Shown in pieces: positions 19,165 through 32,517 of a stretch of DNA of 64,000 bases; the stretch's first letter is position 1; the number at the start of each line of letters is the position of its first letter. Under the pieces are notes generated by a model. That model saw nothing but the letters and a program-made list of their open reading frames with translations, made no database searches and was not told where the DNA came from. Source of the DNA: Glycine soja (Eukaryota; Streptophyta; Magnoliopsida; Fabales; Fabaceae); the NCBI RefSeq assembly GCF_004193775.1, contig NC_041016.1:42457522-42521521 (forward strand), written 5' to 3'. The position numbers were made by a program, and so were the translations under genes.

Positions 19165-20707
19165 TGTCGCAACGTGCCCTTCGCGGGCGAGCAAAGGCGA
19201 GGCTCACGAGTGCACTTTCCAAAGGAGGAAAGATGAGCGGAGTCGTCACCAACGTTTATTTGTGGAAAACGTCGGAAAAACCGAAGGAAACCGGTCAAAA
19301 TGAAAATTCTAAGTTCGGGAGTTGTATTTACGCTTGAGGAAGGTATTAGCACCTCTCACGTTTGTCTCAAAGGACAACAGCCTATTTTTTAGAATTGTGG
19401 AAATTGTGTTACCTTAACTTTTATTTCTTTTTATTTTTTGAGGTCGACAAAAGCAGGACTTTTGCTCCTACGTACCCTCCATCAAAGAGGAAATCAGACC
19501 TACGTAGTTCTTTCTTATGCGTGAATCAAATGATTCTTTTTACTTGAAAGGTGATCATTTTAAGGCGCTGGACCTTAAAAATGATCCATTTTACTTGGTA
19601 AGAAACTGAAATGATAAACTTTGAAAACCCTATTTTTTGTGGACGAGCTTGACTAGGCGAGTTGATTTTAGCCTTAATTTCACTTTAGTTATTAGTCAAT
19701 TCAATTAAGAATGAGAAATCCCAAAGAGAAAACGTCCGATTGATTTTTCGCTTTATTTTACTAAAAGGGTATTTTTTTATTATTATATTATTATTTTACC
19801 TCTTTTGATTTCCAACGCGGTTACGGCACGACCGAACGGTCGGAATTCATTTTAACAAAAATTAATGAATACTACAATTCAAATGATCGGTGGAAATTTA
19901 TTTTATTTTTAGATTAGGCGAGAAACGACTTAAATAAATGACTGAAGCATGTCAAAAAAGGGTACATAGAATGAATTGAAAAGCTCGGTTTGAAGTACTT
20001 ACCCGTGAAGATTGAAGAAAACAAAGAACAAACGATGAATATTTGAAGAACGATCGAGAATCTTCGTGTAATTACTCACGGAAACGTTACGGAAACGTTA
20101 CGGAAGCGCCTCGGCTTTGATTTTCTTCACGGAAACAATTTTCCTCAGCAAATTTAAGAGAATACGAAATGCCAAGAAGGCTGAACCCCTTTCTTCTTCA
20201 CTCCTCCCCCTATTTATAGCAAAATAAGGGAGGAGCTTGCCACCCAGCTCGCCCAGGCGAGCGAGGTTGCTTCCTCCAGAAGCAACAGCCTTCTGGAGGA
20301 AGGATCTGGAAGGCCCAAGTGGGCCAAATTGCTATTCGTACCCCCCTTTTTACTAAATGCACCCCCCCTTCTATTTTTTTTTGGTAATTCTTTTTCTGTA
20401 ACGTTACGAAACTATACGAATACTTATTTTCCTTCTGCAAGGTTACGAATCCTTACGGATTATGTATTTACTCTTTTTTATCTTTCAAAGAAGTTACGGA
20501 AACTCACGGATTACGCAAAAACACCTCTTTCCAATTTCCGCCACATTACAGAATTTCACGGATTGTGCTAGCCTGCTTCCTTTTGATTTCTGACACGTCT
20601 CGGGACTTCATTTATTGTGCAACAAAGGACACCAAGTATCTCAAAGCGGCTAACCAAAGGTTGCATGCCATCAAGTAATAATCCCCGGACGAAATTAGGG
20701 TATGAAA
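19165..20707 (-). repeat. Ogre-A 3' LTR
   Basis: 1543 bp. On the minus strand it starts near 20707 with a TGT(C)ATACCC-like end (here the expected C is replaced: plus strand 'tatgaaag') and ends GCGACA at 19165. It is a shorter, diverged relative of the 1947-bp Ogre-B LTR. It shares a TATA box (CTATAAATAG, 20210-20219, minus), the CTCGCCCAGGCGAG palindrome and a 12-bp-stem hairpin (20271-20301). It lacks one copy of the ~70-bp TACGTA module that is duplicated in Ogre-B. Confidence 0.8.
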
Positions 20708-21010
20708 GTTGCCCCTCTTTACTTACCTTTTATCGGAGATAAGAGGAAAGCAAAGATAAGACACTGATTTTGTCCGTCCTGCCCTTTCCGTGATGACGAC
20801 TCTCGTCTCTACTCCTTCTTCTTTTCTGCACAACACAAAACAAAATACAAACAATAACAAGAACAACAAACTATACATACACACATTTGGGAAAGGAAAC
20901 AATCGGGAACATAACAAAGATCACATTTCCCAGTCAAGAGGATCCGCCCTTGACGATGAAAAACTCTGGAGAATGGAGGATTGCACTAGAGGGTCCTCAC
21001 TAGTCAATCA
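20708..21010 (-). other. Ogre-A polypurine tract and short spacer
   Basis: Immediately inside the LTR the minus strand is purine-rich (AAGTAAAGAGGGGCAAC type, 20708-20730), the position and composition of a polypurine tract. A non-coding spacer leads into the minisatellite. Confidence 0.7.
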
Positions 21011-24000
21011 TGAAGCATAGCTCCAAACTCTTGGGTGGAGGACGCATGAACGAAAACGCAATTCATGGGGCTCCGAAAAGATTGAGAATGGAAAATTGCA
21101 CTAAGCAATCACTACGCATGGCTCCAAACTCGAAGGTGGAGGACACATGAACGAAAACGCAATTCATGGGGCTCCGAAAAAGGTTGAGAATGGAGAATTG
21201 AACTAAGCAATCACTACGCATGGCTAGAAACTCGAAGGTGGAGGACACATGAACGAAAATGCAATTCATGGGGCTCCGAAAAATGGGTTGAGAATGGAGA
21301 ATTGCACTAAGAAATCACTACGCATGGCTCCTCGAAGATGGAAGACACATGAACGAAAATGCAATTCACGGGGCTCCGAAAAAGGTTGAGAATGGAGAAT
21401 TGCACTAAGCAATCACTGCGCATGGCTCCAAACTCGAAGGTGGAGGACACATGAACGAAAACGCAATTCATGGGGCTTCGACAAAGGGGTTGAGAATGGA
21501 GAATTGCACTAAGCAATCACTGCGCATGGCTCCAAACTCGAAGGTGGAGGACACATGAACGAAAACGCAATTCATGGGGCTTCGACAAAGGGGTTGAGAA
21601 TGGAGAATTGCACTAAGCAATCACTACGCATAGCTCCAAACTCGAAGGTCGAGGACACATGAACGAAAACGCAATTCATGGGGCTGCGAAAAACGTTGAG
21701 AATGGAGAATTACACTAAGCAATGACTACGCATAGCTTCAAACTCGAAGGTGGAGGACACATGAACGAAAACGCAATTCATGGGGCTCCAAAAAAGGGGT
21801 TGAGCATGGAGAATTGCACTAAGCAATCACTACGCATGGCTCCAAACTCGAAGATGGAGGACACATGAACGAAAACGCAATTCATGGGCCTCCGAAAAAG
21901 GTTGAGAATGGAGAAATGCAATAAGCAATCACTACGCATGGCTCCAAACTAGAAGGTGGAGGACACATGAACAAAAACGCAATACACGGGGCTCCGAAAA
22001 AGGGTTGAGAATGGAGAATTGCAATAAGCAATCACTATGCATGGCTCGAAACTCGAAGGTGGAGGACACATGAACGAAAACGCAATTCATGGGGCTCCAA
22101 AAAAGGGGTTGAGAATGGAGAATTGCACTAAGCAATCACTACGCATGGCTCCAACCTCGAAGATGTAGGACACATGAACGAAAACGCAATTCATGGGGCT
22201 CCAAAAAGGTTGAGAATGGAGAATTGCACTAAGCAATCAGTACGCATGGCTCCAAACTCGAAGATGTAGGACACATGAACGAAAACGCAATTCATGGGGC
22301 TCCAAAAAGGTTGAGAATGGAGAATTGCACTAAGCAATCACTACGCATGGCTCCAAACTCGAAGGTGGAGGACACATGAACGAAAAGGCAATTCAAGGGG
22401 CTCCGAAAAAGGGGTTGAGAATGGAGAATTGCACTATGCAATCACGACACATAGCTCCAAACTCGAAGGTGGAGGACACATGAACGAAAACGCAATTCAT
22501 GGGGCTTCGAAAAAGGTTGAGAATGGAGAATTGCACTAAGCAATCACTACGCATAGCTTCAAACTCGAAGGTGGAGGACACATGAACGAAAACGCAATTC
22601 ATGGGTCTCCGAAAAAGGGGTTGAGCATGGAGAATTGCACTAAGCAATCACTACGCATGGCTCCAAACTCGAAGGTGGAGGAAACATGAACGAAAACGCA
22701 ATTCACCGGGCTCCGAAAAAGGGTTGAGAATGGAGAATTGCACTAAGAAATCACTATGCATGGCTCGAAACTCGAAGGTGGAGGACACATGAACGAAAAC
22801 GCAATTCACGGGGCTCCGAAAAAAGGGTTGAGAATGGAGAATTGCACTAAGCAATCACTACGCATGGCTCCAAACTTGAAGGTGGAGGACACATGAACGA
22901 AAATGCAATTCATGGGGCTCCGAAAAACGGGTTGAGAATGGAGAATTGCACTAAGAAATCACTACGCATGGCTCCAAACTCGAAGATGGAGGACACATGA
23001 ACGAAAAAGCAATTCATGGGGCTCCGAAAAAGGTTGAGAATGGAGAATTGCACTAAGCAATCACTATGCATGGCTCCAAACTCGAAGGTGGAGGACACAT
23101 GAACGAAAACGCAGTTCACGGGGCTCCGAAAAAGGGTTGAGAATGGAGAATTGCACTAAGCAATCACTATGCATGGCTCGAAACTCGAAGGTGGAGGACA
23201 CATGAACGAAAACGCAATTCACGCGGCTCCGAAAAAGGGTTAAGAATGGAGAATTGCACTAAGCAATAACTACGCATGGCTCCAAACTCGAAGGTGGAGG
23301 ACACATGAACAAAAACGCATTTCATGGGGCTCCAAAAAAGGGGTTGAGAATGGAGAATTGCACTAATCAATCGCTATGCATGGCTCGAAACTCGAAGGTG
23401 GAGGACACATGAACGAAAACGCAATTCATGGGGCTCCGAAGAAGGGGTTGAGAATGGAGAATTGCACTAAGCAATTACTACGCATGGCTCCAAACTCGAA
23501 GATGTAGGACACATGAACGAAAACGCAATTCATGGGGCTGCAAAAAGGTTGAGAATGGAGAATTGCACTAAGCAATCACTACGCATGGCTCCAAACTCGA
23601 AGGTGGAGGACACATGAACGAAAACGCAATTCACGGGGCTCCGAAAAAGGGTTGAGAATGGAGAATTGCACTAAGCAATCACTACGCATGGCTCCAAACT
23701 CGAAGGTGGAGGACACATGAACGAAAATGCAATTCACGGGGCTCCAAAAAAGGGTTGAGAATGGAGAATTGCACTAAGTAATCACTATGCATGGCTCGAA
23801 ACTCGAAGGTGGAGGACACATGAACGAAAACGCAATTCACGGGGCTTCGAAAAAGGGGTTGAGAATGGAGAATTGCACTAAGCAATCAGTACGCATGGCT
23901 CCAAACTCGAAGATGTAGGACACATGAACGAAAACGCAATTCATGGGGCTCCAAAAAGGTTGAGAATGGAGAATTGCACTAAGCAATCACTACGCATGGC

Positions 24001-27000
24001 TCCAAACTCGAAGGTGGAGGACACATGAACGAAAAGGCAATTCAAGGGGCTCCGAAAAAGGGGTTGAGAATGGAGAATTGCACTATGCAATCACGACACA
24101 TAGCTCCAAACTCGAAGGTGGAGGACACATGAACGAAAACGCAATTCATGGGGCTTCGAAAAAGGTTGAGAATGGAGAATTGCACTAAGCAATCACTACG
24201 CATAGCTTCAAACTCGAAGGTGGAGGACACATGAACGAAAACGCAATTCATGGGTCTCCGAAAAAGGGGTTGAGCATGGAGAATTGCACTAAGCAATCAC
24301 TACGCATGGCTCCAAACTCGAAGGTGGAGGAAACATGAACGAAAATGCAATTCACCGGGCTCCGAAAAAGGGTTGAGAATGGAGAATTGGACTAATCAAT
24401 CGCTATGCATGGCTCGAAACTCGAAGGTGGAGGACACATGAACGAAAACGCAATTCATGGAACTCCGAAGAAGGGGTTGAGACTGGAGAATTGCACTAAG
24501 AATCACTACGCATGGCTCCAAACTCGAAGATGTAGGACACATGAACGAAAACGCAATTCATGGGGCTGCAAAAAGGTTGAGAATGGAGAATTGCACTAAG
24601 CAATCACTACGCATGGCTCCAAACTCGAAGGTGGAGGACACATGAACGAAAACGCAATTCATGGGGCTCCGAAAAAGGTTGAGAATGGAGAATTGCACTA
24701 AGCAATCACTACGCATGGCTCCAAACTCGAAGGTGGAGGACACATGAACGAAAATGCAATTCAAGGGGCTCCGAAAAAGGGGTTGAGAATGGAGAATTGC
24801 ACTATGCAATCACGACACATAGCTCCAAACTCGAAGGTGGAGGACACATGAACGAAAACGCAATTCATGGGGCTTCGAAAAAGGTTGAGAATGGAGAATT
24901 GCACTAAGCAATCACTACGCATCGCTTCAAACTCGAAGGTGGAAGACACATGAACGAAAACGCAATTCATGGGTCTCCGAAAAAGGGGTTGAGCATGGAG
25001 AATTGCACTAAGCAATCACTACGCATGGCTCCAAACTCGAAGGTGGAGGAAACATGAACGAAAACGCAATTCACCGGGCTCCGAAAAAGGGTTGAGAATG
25101 GAGAATTGCACTAAGCAATCACTATGCATGGCTCGAAAGTCGAAGGTGGAGGACACATGAACGAAAACGCAATTCACGGGGCTCCGAAAAAATGGTTGAG
25201 AATGGAGAATTACACTAAGCAATCACTACGCATGGCTCCAAACTCGAAGGTGGAGGACAGATGAACGAAAATGCAATTCATGGGGCTCCGAAAAACGGGT
25301 TGAGAATGGAGAATTGCACTAAGAAATCACTACGCATGGCTCCAAACTCGAAGATGGAGGACACATGAACGAAAACGCAATTCATGGGGCTCCGAAAAAG
25401 GTTGAGAATGGAGAATTGCACTAAGCAATCACTACGCATGGCTCCAAACTCGAAGGTGGAGGACACATGAACGAAAGCGCAATTCATGGGTCTCCGAAAA
25501 AGGGGTTGAGCATGGAGAATTGCACTAAGCAATAACTACGCATGGCTCCAAACTCGAAGGTGGAGGACACATGAACAAAATCGCATTTCATGGGGCTCCG
25601 AAAAAGGGGTTGAGAATGGAGAATTGCACTAATCAATCGCTATGCATGGCTCGAAACTCGAAGGTGGAGGACACATGAACGAAAACGCAATTCATGGGGC
25701 TCCGAAGAAGGGGTTGAGAATGGAGAATTGCACTAAGCAATCACTACGCATGGCTCCAACTCGAAGATGTAGGACACATGAACGAAAACGCAATTCATGG
25801 GGCTGCAAAAAGGTTGAGAATGGAGAATTGCACTAAGCAATCACTACGCATGGCTCCAAACTCGAAGGTGGAGGACACATGAACGAAAACGCAATTCATG
25901 GGGCTCCGAAAAAGGTTGAGAATGGAGAATTGCACTAAGCAATCACTACGCATGGCTACAAACTCGAAGGTGGAGGACACATGAACGAAAACGCAATTCA
26001 CGGGGCTCCGAAAAAGGGTTGAGAATGGAGAATTGTACTATGCAATCACGACACACAGCTCCAAACTCGAAGGTGGAGGACACATGAACGAAAATGCAAT
26101 TCACGGGGCTCCAAAAAAGGGTTTGAGAATGGAGAATTGCACTATGCAATCACGACACACAGCTCCAAACTCGAAGGTGGAGGACACATGAACGAAAACG
26201 CAATTCATGGGGCTTCGAAAAAGGTTGAGAATGGAGAATTGCACTAAGCAATCACTACGCATAGCTTCAAACTCGAAGGTGGAGGACACATGAACGAAAA
26301 CGCAATTCATGGGTCTCCGAAAAAGGGGTTGAGCATGGAGAATTGCACTAAGCAATCACTACGCATGGCTCTAAACTCGAAGGTGGAGGAAACATGAACG
26401 AAAACGCAATTCATGGGGCTCCGAAAAAGGTTGAGAATGGAGTATTGCACTAAGCAATCACTACGCATAGCTTCAAACTCGAAGGTGGAGGACACATGAA
26501 CGAAAACGCAATTCATGGGTCTCCGAAAAAGGGGTTGAGCATGGAGAATTGCACTAAGCAATCACTACGCATGGCTCCAAACTCGAAGGTGGAGGAAACA
26601 TGAACGAAAACGCAATTCACCGGGCTCCGAAAAAGGGTTGAGAATGGAGAATTGCACTAAGCAATCACTATGCATGGCTCGAAACTCGAAGGTGGAGGAC
26701 ACATGAACGAAAACGCAATTCACGGCGCTCCAAAAAAAGGGTTGAGAATGGAGAATTGCACTAAGCAATCACTACGCGTGGCTCCAAACTCGAAGGTGGA
26801 GGACACATGAACGAAAATGCAATTCATGGGGCTCCGAAAAACGGGTTGAGAATGGAGAATTGCACTAAGAAATCACTACGCATGGCTCCAAACTCGAAGA
26901 TGGAGGACACATGAACGAAAAAGCAATTCATGGGGCTCCGAAAAAGGTTGAGAATGGAGAATTGCACTAAGCAATCACTACGCATGGCTCCAAACTCGAA

Positions 27001-30000
27001 GGTGGAGGACACATGAACGAAAACGCAATTCACGTGGCTCCGAAAAAGGGTTAAGAATGGAGAATTGCACTAAGCAATAACTACGCATGGCTCCAAACTC
27101 GAAGGTGGAGGACACATGAACAAAAACGCAATTCATGGGGCTCCGAAAAAGGGGTTGAGAATGGAGAATTGCACTAATCAATCGCTATGCATGGCTCGAA
27201 ACTCGAAGGTGGAGGACACATGAACGAAAACGCAATTCATGGGGTTCCGAAGAAGGGGTTGAGAATGGAGAATTGCACTAAGCAATCACTACGCATGGCT
27301 CCAAACTCGAAGGTGGAGGACACATGAACGAAAACGCAATTCATGGGGCTCCAAAAAAGGTTAAGAATGAAGAATTGCACTAAGCAATCACTACGCATGG
27401 CTCCAAACTCGAAGGTGGAGGACACATGAACGAAAATGCAATTCAAGGGGCTCCGAAAAAGGGGTTGAGAATGGAGAATTGCACTATGCAATCACGACAC
27501 ATCGCTCCAAACTCGAAGGTGGAGGACACATGAACGAAAACGCAATTCATGGGGCTTCGAAAAAGGTTGAGAATGGAGAATTGCACTAAGCAATCACTAC
27601 GCATAGCTTCAAACTCGAAGGTGGAGGACACATGAACGAAAACGCAATTCATGGGTCTCCGAAAAAGGGGTTGAGCATGGAGAATTGCACTAAGCAATCA
27701 CTACGCATGGCTCTAAACTCGAAGGTGGAGGAAACATGAACGAAAACGCAATTCATGGGGCTCCGAAAAAGGTTGAGAATGGAGAATTGCACTAAGCAAT
27801 CACTACGCATAGCTTCAAACTCGAAGGTGGAGGACACATGAACGAAAACGCAATTCATGGGTCTCCGAAAAAGGGGTTGAGCATGGAGAATTGCACTAAG
27901 CAATCACTACGCATGGCTCCAAACTCGAAGGTGGAGGAAACATGAACGAAAACGCAATTCACCGGGCTCCGAAAAAGGGTTGAGAATGGAGAATTGCACT
28001 AAGCAATCACTATGCATGGCTCGAAACTCGAAGATGGAGGACACATGAACGAAAACGCAATTCACGGCGCTCCAAAAAAAGGGTTGAGAATGGAGAATTG
28101 CACTAAGCAATCACTACGCGTGGCTCCAAACTCGAAGGTGGAGGACACATGAACGAAAATGCAATTCATGGGGCTCCGAAAAACGGGTTGAGAATGGAGA
28201 ATTGCACTAAGAAATCACTACGCATGGCTCCAAACTCGAAGATGGAGGACACATGAACGAAAAAGCAATTCATGGGGCTCCGAAAAAGGTTGAGAATGGA
28301 GAATTGCACTAAGCAATCACTACGCATGGCTCCAAACTCGAAGGTGGAGGACACATGAACGAAAACGCAATTCACGTGGCTCCGAAAAAGGGTTAAGAAT
28401 GGAGAATTGCACTAAGCAATAACTACGCATGGCTCCAAACTCGAAGGTGGAGGACACATGAACAAAAACGCAATTCATGGGGCTCCGAAAAAGGGGTTGA
28501 GAATGGAGAATTGCACTAATCAATCGCTATGCATGGCTCGAAACTCGAAGGTGGAGGACACATGAACGAAAACGCAATTCATGGGGTTCCGAAGAAGGGG
28601 TTGAGAATGGAGAATTGCACTAAGCAATCACTACGCATGGCTCCAAACTCGAAGGTGGAGGACACATGAACGAAAACGCAATTCATGGGGCTCCGAAAAA
28701 GGTTGAGAATGGAGAATTGCACTAAGCAATCACTACGCATGGCTCCAAACTCGAAGGTGGAGGACACATGAACGAAAATGCAATTCAAGGGGCTCCGAAA
28801 AAGGGGTTGAGAATGGAGAATTGCACTATGCAATCACGACACATCGCTCCAAACTCGAAGGTGGAGGACACATGAACGAAAACGCAATTCATGGGGCTTC
28901 GAAAAAGGTTGAGAATGGAGAATTGCACTAAGCAATCACTACGCATAGCTTCAAACTCGAAGGTGGAGGACACATGAACGAAAACGCAATTCATGGGTCT
29001 CCGAAAAAGGGGTTGAGCATGGAGAATTGCACTAAGCAATCACTACGCATGGCTCCAAACTCGAAGATGGAGGAAACATGAACGAAAACGCAATTCACCG
29101 GGCTCCGAAAAAGGGTTGAGAATGGAGAATTGCACTAAGCAATCACTATGCATGGCTCGAAAGTCGAAGGTGGAGGACACATGAACGAAAACGCAATTCA
29201 CGGGGCTCCGAAAAAATGGTTGAGAATTGAGAATTGCACTAAGCAATCACTACGCATGGCTCCAAACTCGAAGGTGGAGGACCTATGAACGAAAATGCAA
29301 TTCATGGGGCTCCGAAAAACGGGTTGAGAATAAAGAATTGCACTAAGAAATCACTACGCATGGCTCCAAACTCGAAGATGGAGGACACATGAACGAAAAC
29401 GCAATTCATGGGGCTCCGAAAAAGGTTGAGAATGGAGAATTGCACTAAGCAATCACTACGCATGGCTCCAAACTCGAAGGTGGAGGACACATGAACGAAA
29501 ACGCAATTCACGGGGCTCCGAAAAATGGGTTGAGAATGGAGAATTGCACTAAGCAATAACTACGCATGGCTCCAAACTCGAAGGTGGAGGACACATGAAC
29601 GAAAACGCATTTCATGGGGCTCCGAAAAAGGGGTTGAGAATGGAGAATTGCACTAATCAATCGCTATGCATGGCTCGAAACTCGAAGGTGGAGGACACAT
29701 GAACGAAAACGCAATTCATGGGGCTCCGAAGAAGGGGTTGAGAATGGAGAATTGCACTAAGCAATCACTACGCATGGCTCCAAACTCGAAGATGTAGGAC
29801 ACATGAACGAAAACGCAATTCATGGGGCTGCAAAAAGGTTGAGAATGGAGAATTGCACTAAGCAATCACTACGCATGGCTCCAAACTCGAAGGTGGAGGA
29901 CACATGAGCGAAAACGCAATTCATGGGGCTCCGAAAAAGGTTGAGAATGGAGAATTGCACTAAGCAATCACTACGCATGGCTCCAAACTCGAAGGTGGAG

Positions 30001-32517
30001 GACACATGAACGAAAATGCAATTCACGGGGCTCCAAAAAAGGGTTGAGAATGGAGAATTGCACTAAGTAATCACTATGCATGGCTCGAAACTCAAAGGTG
30101 GAGGACACATGAACGAAAACGCAATTCATGGGGCTCCGAAAAAGGGGTTGAGAATGGAGAATTGCACTAAGCAATCACTACGCATAGCTCAAAACTTGTA
30201 GGTGGAGGACATATGAACGAAAACGGAATTCATGGGGCTCCGAAAAAGGATGAGAATGGAGAATTGCACTAAGCAATCACTACGCATGGCTCCAAACTCG
30301 AAGGTGGAGGACACATGAACGAAAACGCAATTCATGGGGCTCCGAAAAAGGTTGAGAATGGAGAGTTGCACTAAGCAATCACTACGCATTGCTCCAAACT
30401 CGAAGGTGGAGGACACATGAACGAAAATGCAATTCACGGGGCTCCAAAAAAGGGTTGAGAATGGAGAATTGCACTAAGTAATCACTATGCATGGCTCGAA
30501 ACTCGAAGGTGGAGGACACATGAACGAAAACGCAATTCATGGGGCTCCGAAAAAGGGGTTGAGAATGGAGAATTGCACTAAGCAATCACTACGCATAGCT
30601 CAAAACTAGTAGGTGGAGGACACATGAACGAAAATGGAATTCATGGGGCTCCGAAAAAGGATGAGAATGGAGAATTGCACAAAGCAATCACTACGCATGG
30701 CTCCAAACTCGAAGGTGGAGGACACATGAACGAAAACGCAATTCACGGGTCTCCGAAAAAGGGTTGAGAATGGAGAATTGCACTAACCAATCACTATGCA
30801 TGGCTCGAAACTCGAAGGTGGAGGACACATGAATGAAAACGCAATTCATGGGGCTCCGAAAAAGGGGTTGAGAATGGAGAATTGCACTAAGCAATCAGTA
30901 CGCATGGCTCCAAACTCGAAGATGTAGGACACATGAACGAAAACGCAATTCATGGGGCTCCAAAAAGGTTAAGAATCGAGAATTGCACTAAGCAATCACT
31001 ACGCATCGCTCCAAACTCGAAGGTGGAGGACACATGAACGAAAACGCAATTCACGGGGCTCCAAAAAAGGGGTTGAGAATGGAGAATTGCACTATGCAAT
31101 CGCGACACATAGCTCCAAACTCGAAGGTGGAGGACACATGAACGAAAATGCAATTCATGGGGCTCCGAAAAAGGTTGAGAATGGAGAATTGCACTAAGCA
31201 ATCACTACGCATAGCTTCAAACTCGAAGGTGGAGGACACATGAACGAAAACGCAATTCATGGGTCTCCGAAAAAGGGGTTGAGCATGGAGAATTGCACTA
31301 AGCAATCACTACGCATGGCTCCAAACTCGAAGGTGGAGGAAACATGAACGAAAACGCAATTCACCGGGCTCCGAAAAAGGGTTGAGAATGGAGAATTGCA
31401 CTAAGCAATCACTATGCATGGCTCGAAACTCGAAGGTGGAGGACACATGAACGAAAACGCAATTCACGGGGCTCCGAAAAAAGGGTTGAGAATGGAGAAT
31501 TGCACTAAGCAATCACTACGCGTGGCTCCAAACTCGAAGGTGGAGGACACATGAACGAAAATGCAATTCATGGGGCTCCAAAAAACGGGTTGAGAATGGA
31601 GAATTGCACTAAGAAATCACTACGCATGGCTCCAAACTCGAAGATGGAGGACACATGAAGGAAAACGCAATTCATGGGGCTCCGAAAAAGGTTGAGAATG
31701 GAGAATTGCACTAAGCAATCACTACGCATGGCTCCAAACTCGAAGGTGGAGGACACATGAACGAAAACGCAATTCACGGGGCTCCGAAAAAGGGTTAAGA
31801 ATGGAGAATTGCACTAAGCAATAACTACGCATGGCTCCAAACTCGAAGGTGGAGGACACATGAACAAAAACGCAATTCATGGGGCTCCGAAAAAGGGGTT
31901 GAGAATGGAGAATTGCACTAATCAATCGCTATGCATGGCTCGAAACTCGAAGGTGGAGGACACATGAACGAAAACGCAATTCATGGGGTTCCGAAGAAGG
32001 GGTTGAGAATGGAGAATTGCACTAAGCAATCACTACGCATGGCTCGAAACTCGAAGATGTAGGACACATGAACGAAAACGCAATTCATGGGGCTCCAAAA
32101 AGGTTGAGAATGGAGAATTGCACTAAGCAATCACTACGCATGGCTCCAAACTCGAAGGTGGAGGACACATGAACGAAAACGCAGTTCACGGGGCTCCGAA
32201 AAAGGGTTGAGAATGGAGAATTGCACTAAGCAATCACTATGCATGGCTCGAAACTCGAAGGTGGAGGACACATGAACAAAAATGCAATTCATGGGGCTCC
32301 AAAGAAGGGGTTGAGAATGGAGAATTGCACTTAGCAATCACTACGCATGGCTCCAAACTCGAAGATGTAGGACACATGAACGAAAACGCAATTCATGGGG
32401 CTCGAAAAAGGTTGAGAATGGAGAATTGCACTGAGCAATCACTACGCATGGCTCCAAACTCAAAGGTGGAGGACACATGAACTAAAACGCAATTCATGAG
32501 GCTATGAAAAAGGGGTT
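21011..32517. repeat. Minisatellite, about 103-bp unit, roughly 110 copies
   Basis: Tandem units of 102-104 bp contain 'ggtggaggacacatgaacga', 'gcaattcatggggctccg' and 'ttgagaatggagaattgcac'. Length varies mainly in the A/G run after 'ccgaaaaa'. The array lies next to the polypurine tract in the 3' untranslated zone, where Ogre-like elements are known to carry hypervariable tandem repeats. The many short open frames on the minus strand arise from the repeat and are not genes. Confidence 0.95.
26101..28785. repeat. Higher-order repeat: two 1342-bp blocks of 13 units
   Basis: Variant units recur at an exact offset of 1342 bp: variant blocks at 26307, 26565, 26824, 26978 and 27237 reappear at 27649, 27907, 28166, 28320 and 28579. 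The two blocks, about 26101-27442 and 27443-28784, share variants in the same order, and a partial third block follows to about 29039. A smaller shared segment links 22393-22647 with 24042-24296 (offset 1649). Confidence 0.85.

Noticed and set aside
21063..32337. Dozens of minus-strand open frames of 67-84 codons with 'NCVFVHVSSTFEF'
   Set aside because: They follow the ~103-bp minisatellite unit, change frame with unit length and have no domain or start-site logic. They are by-products of the repeat.
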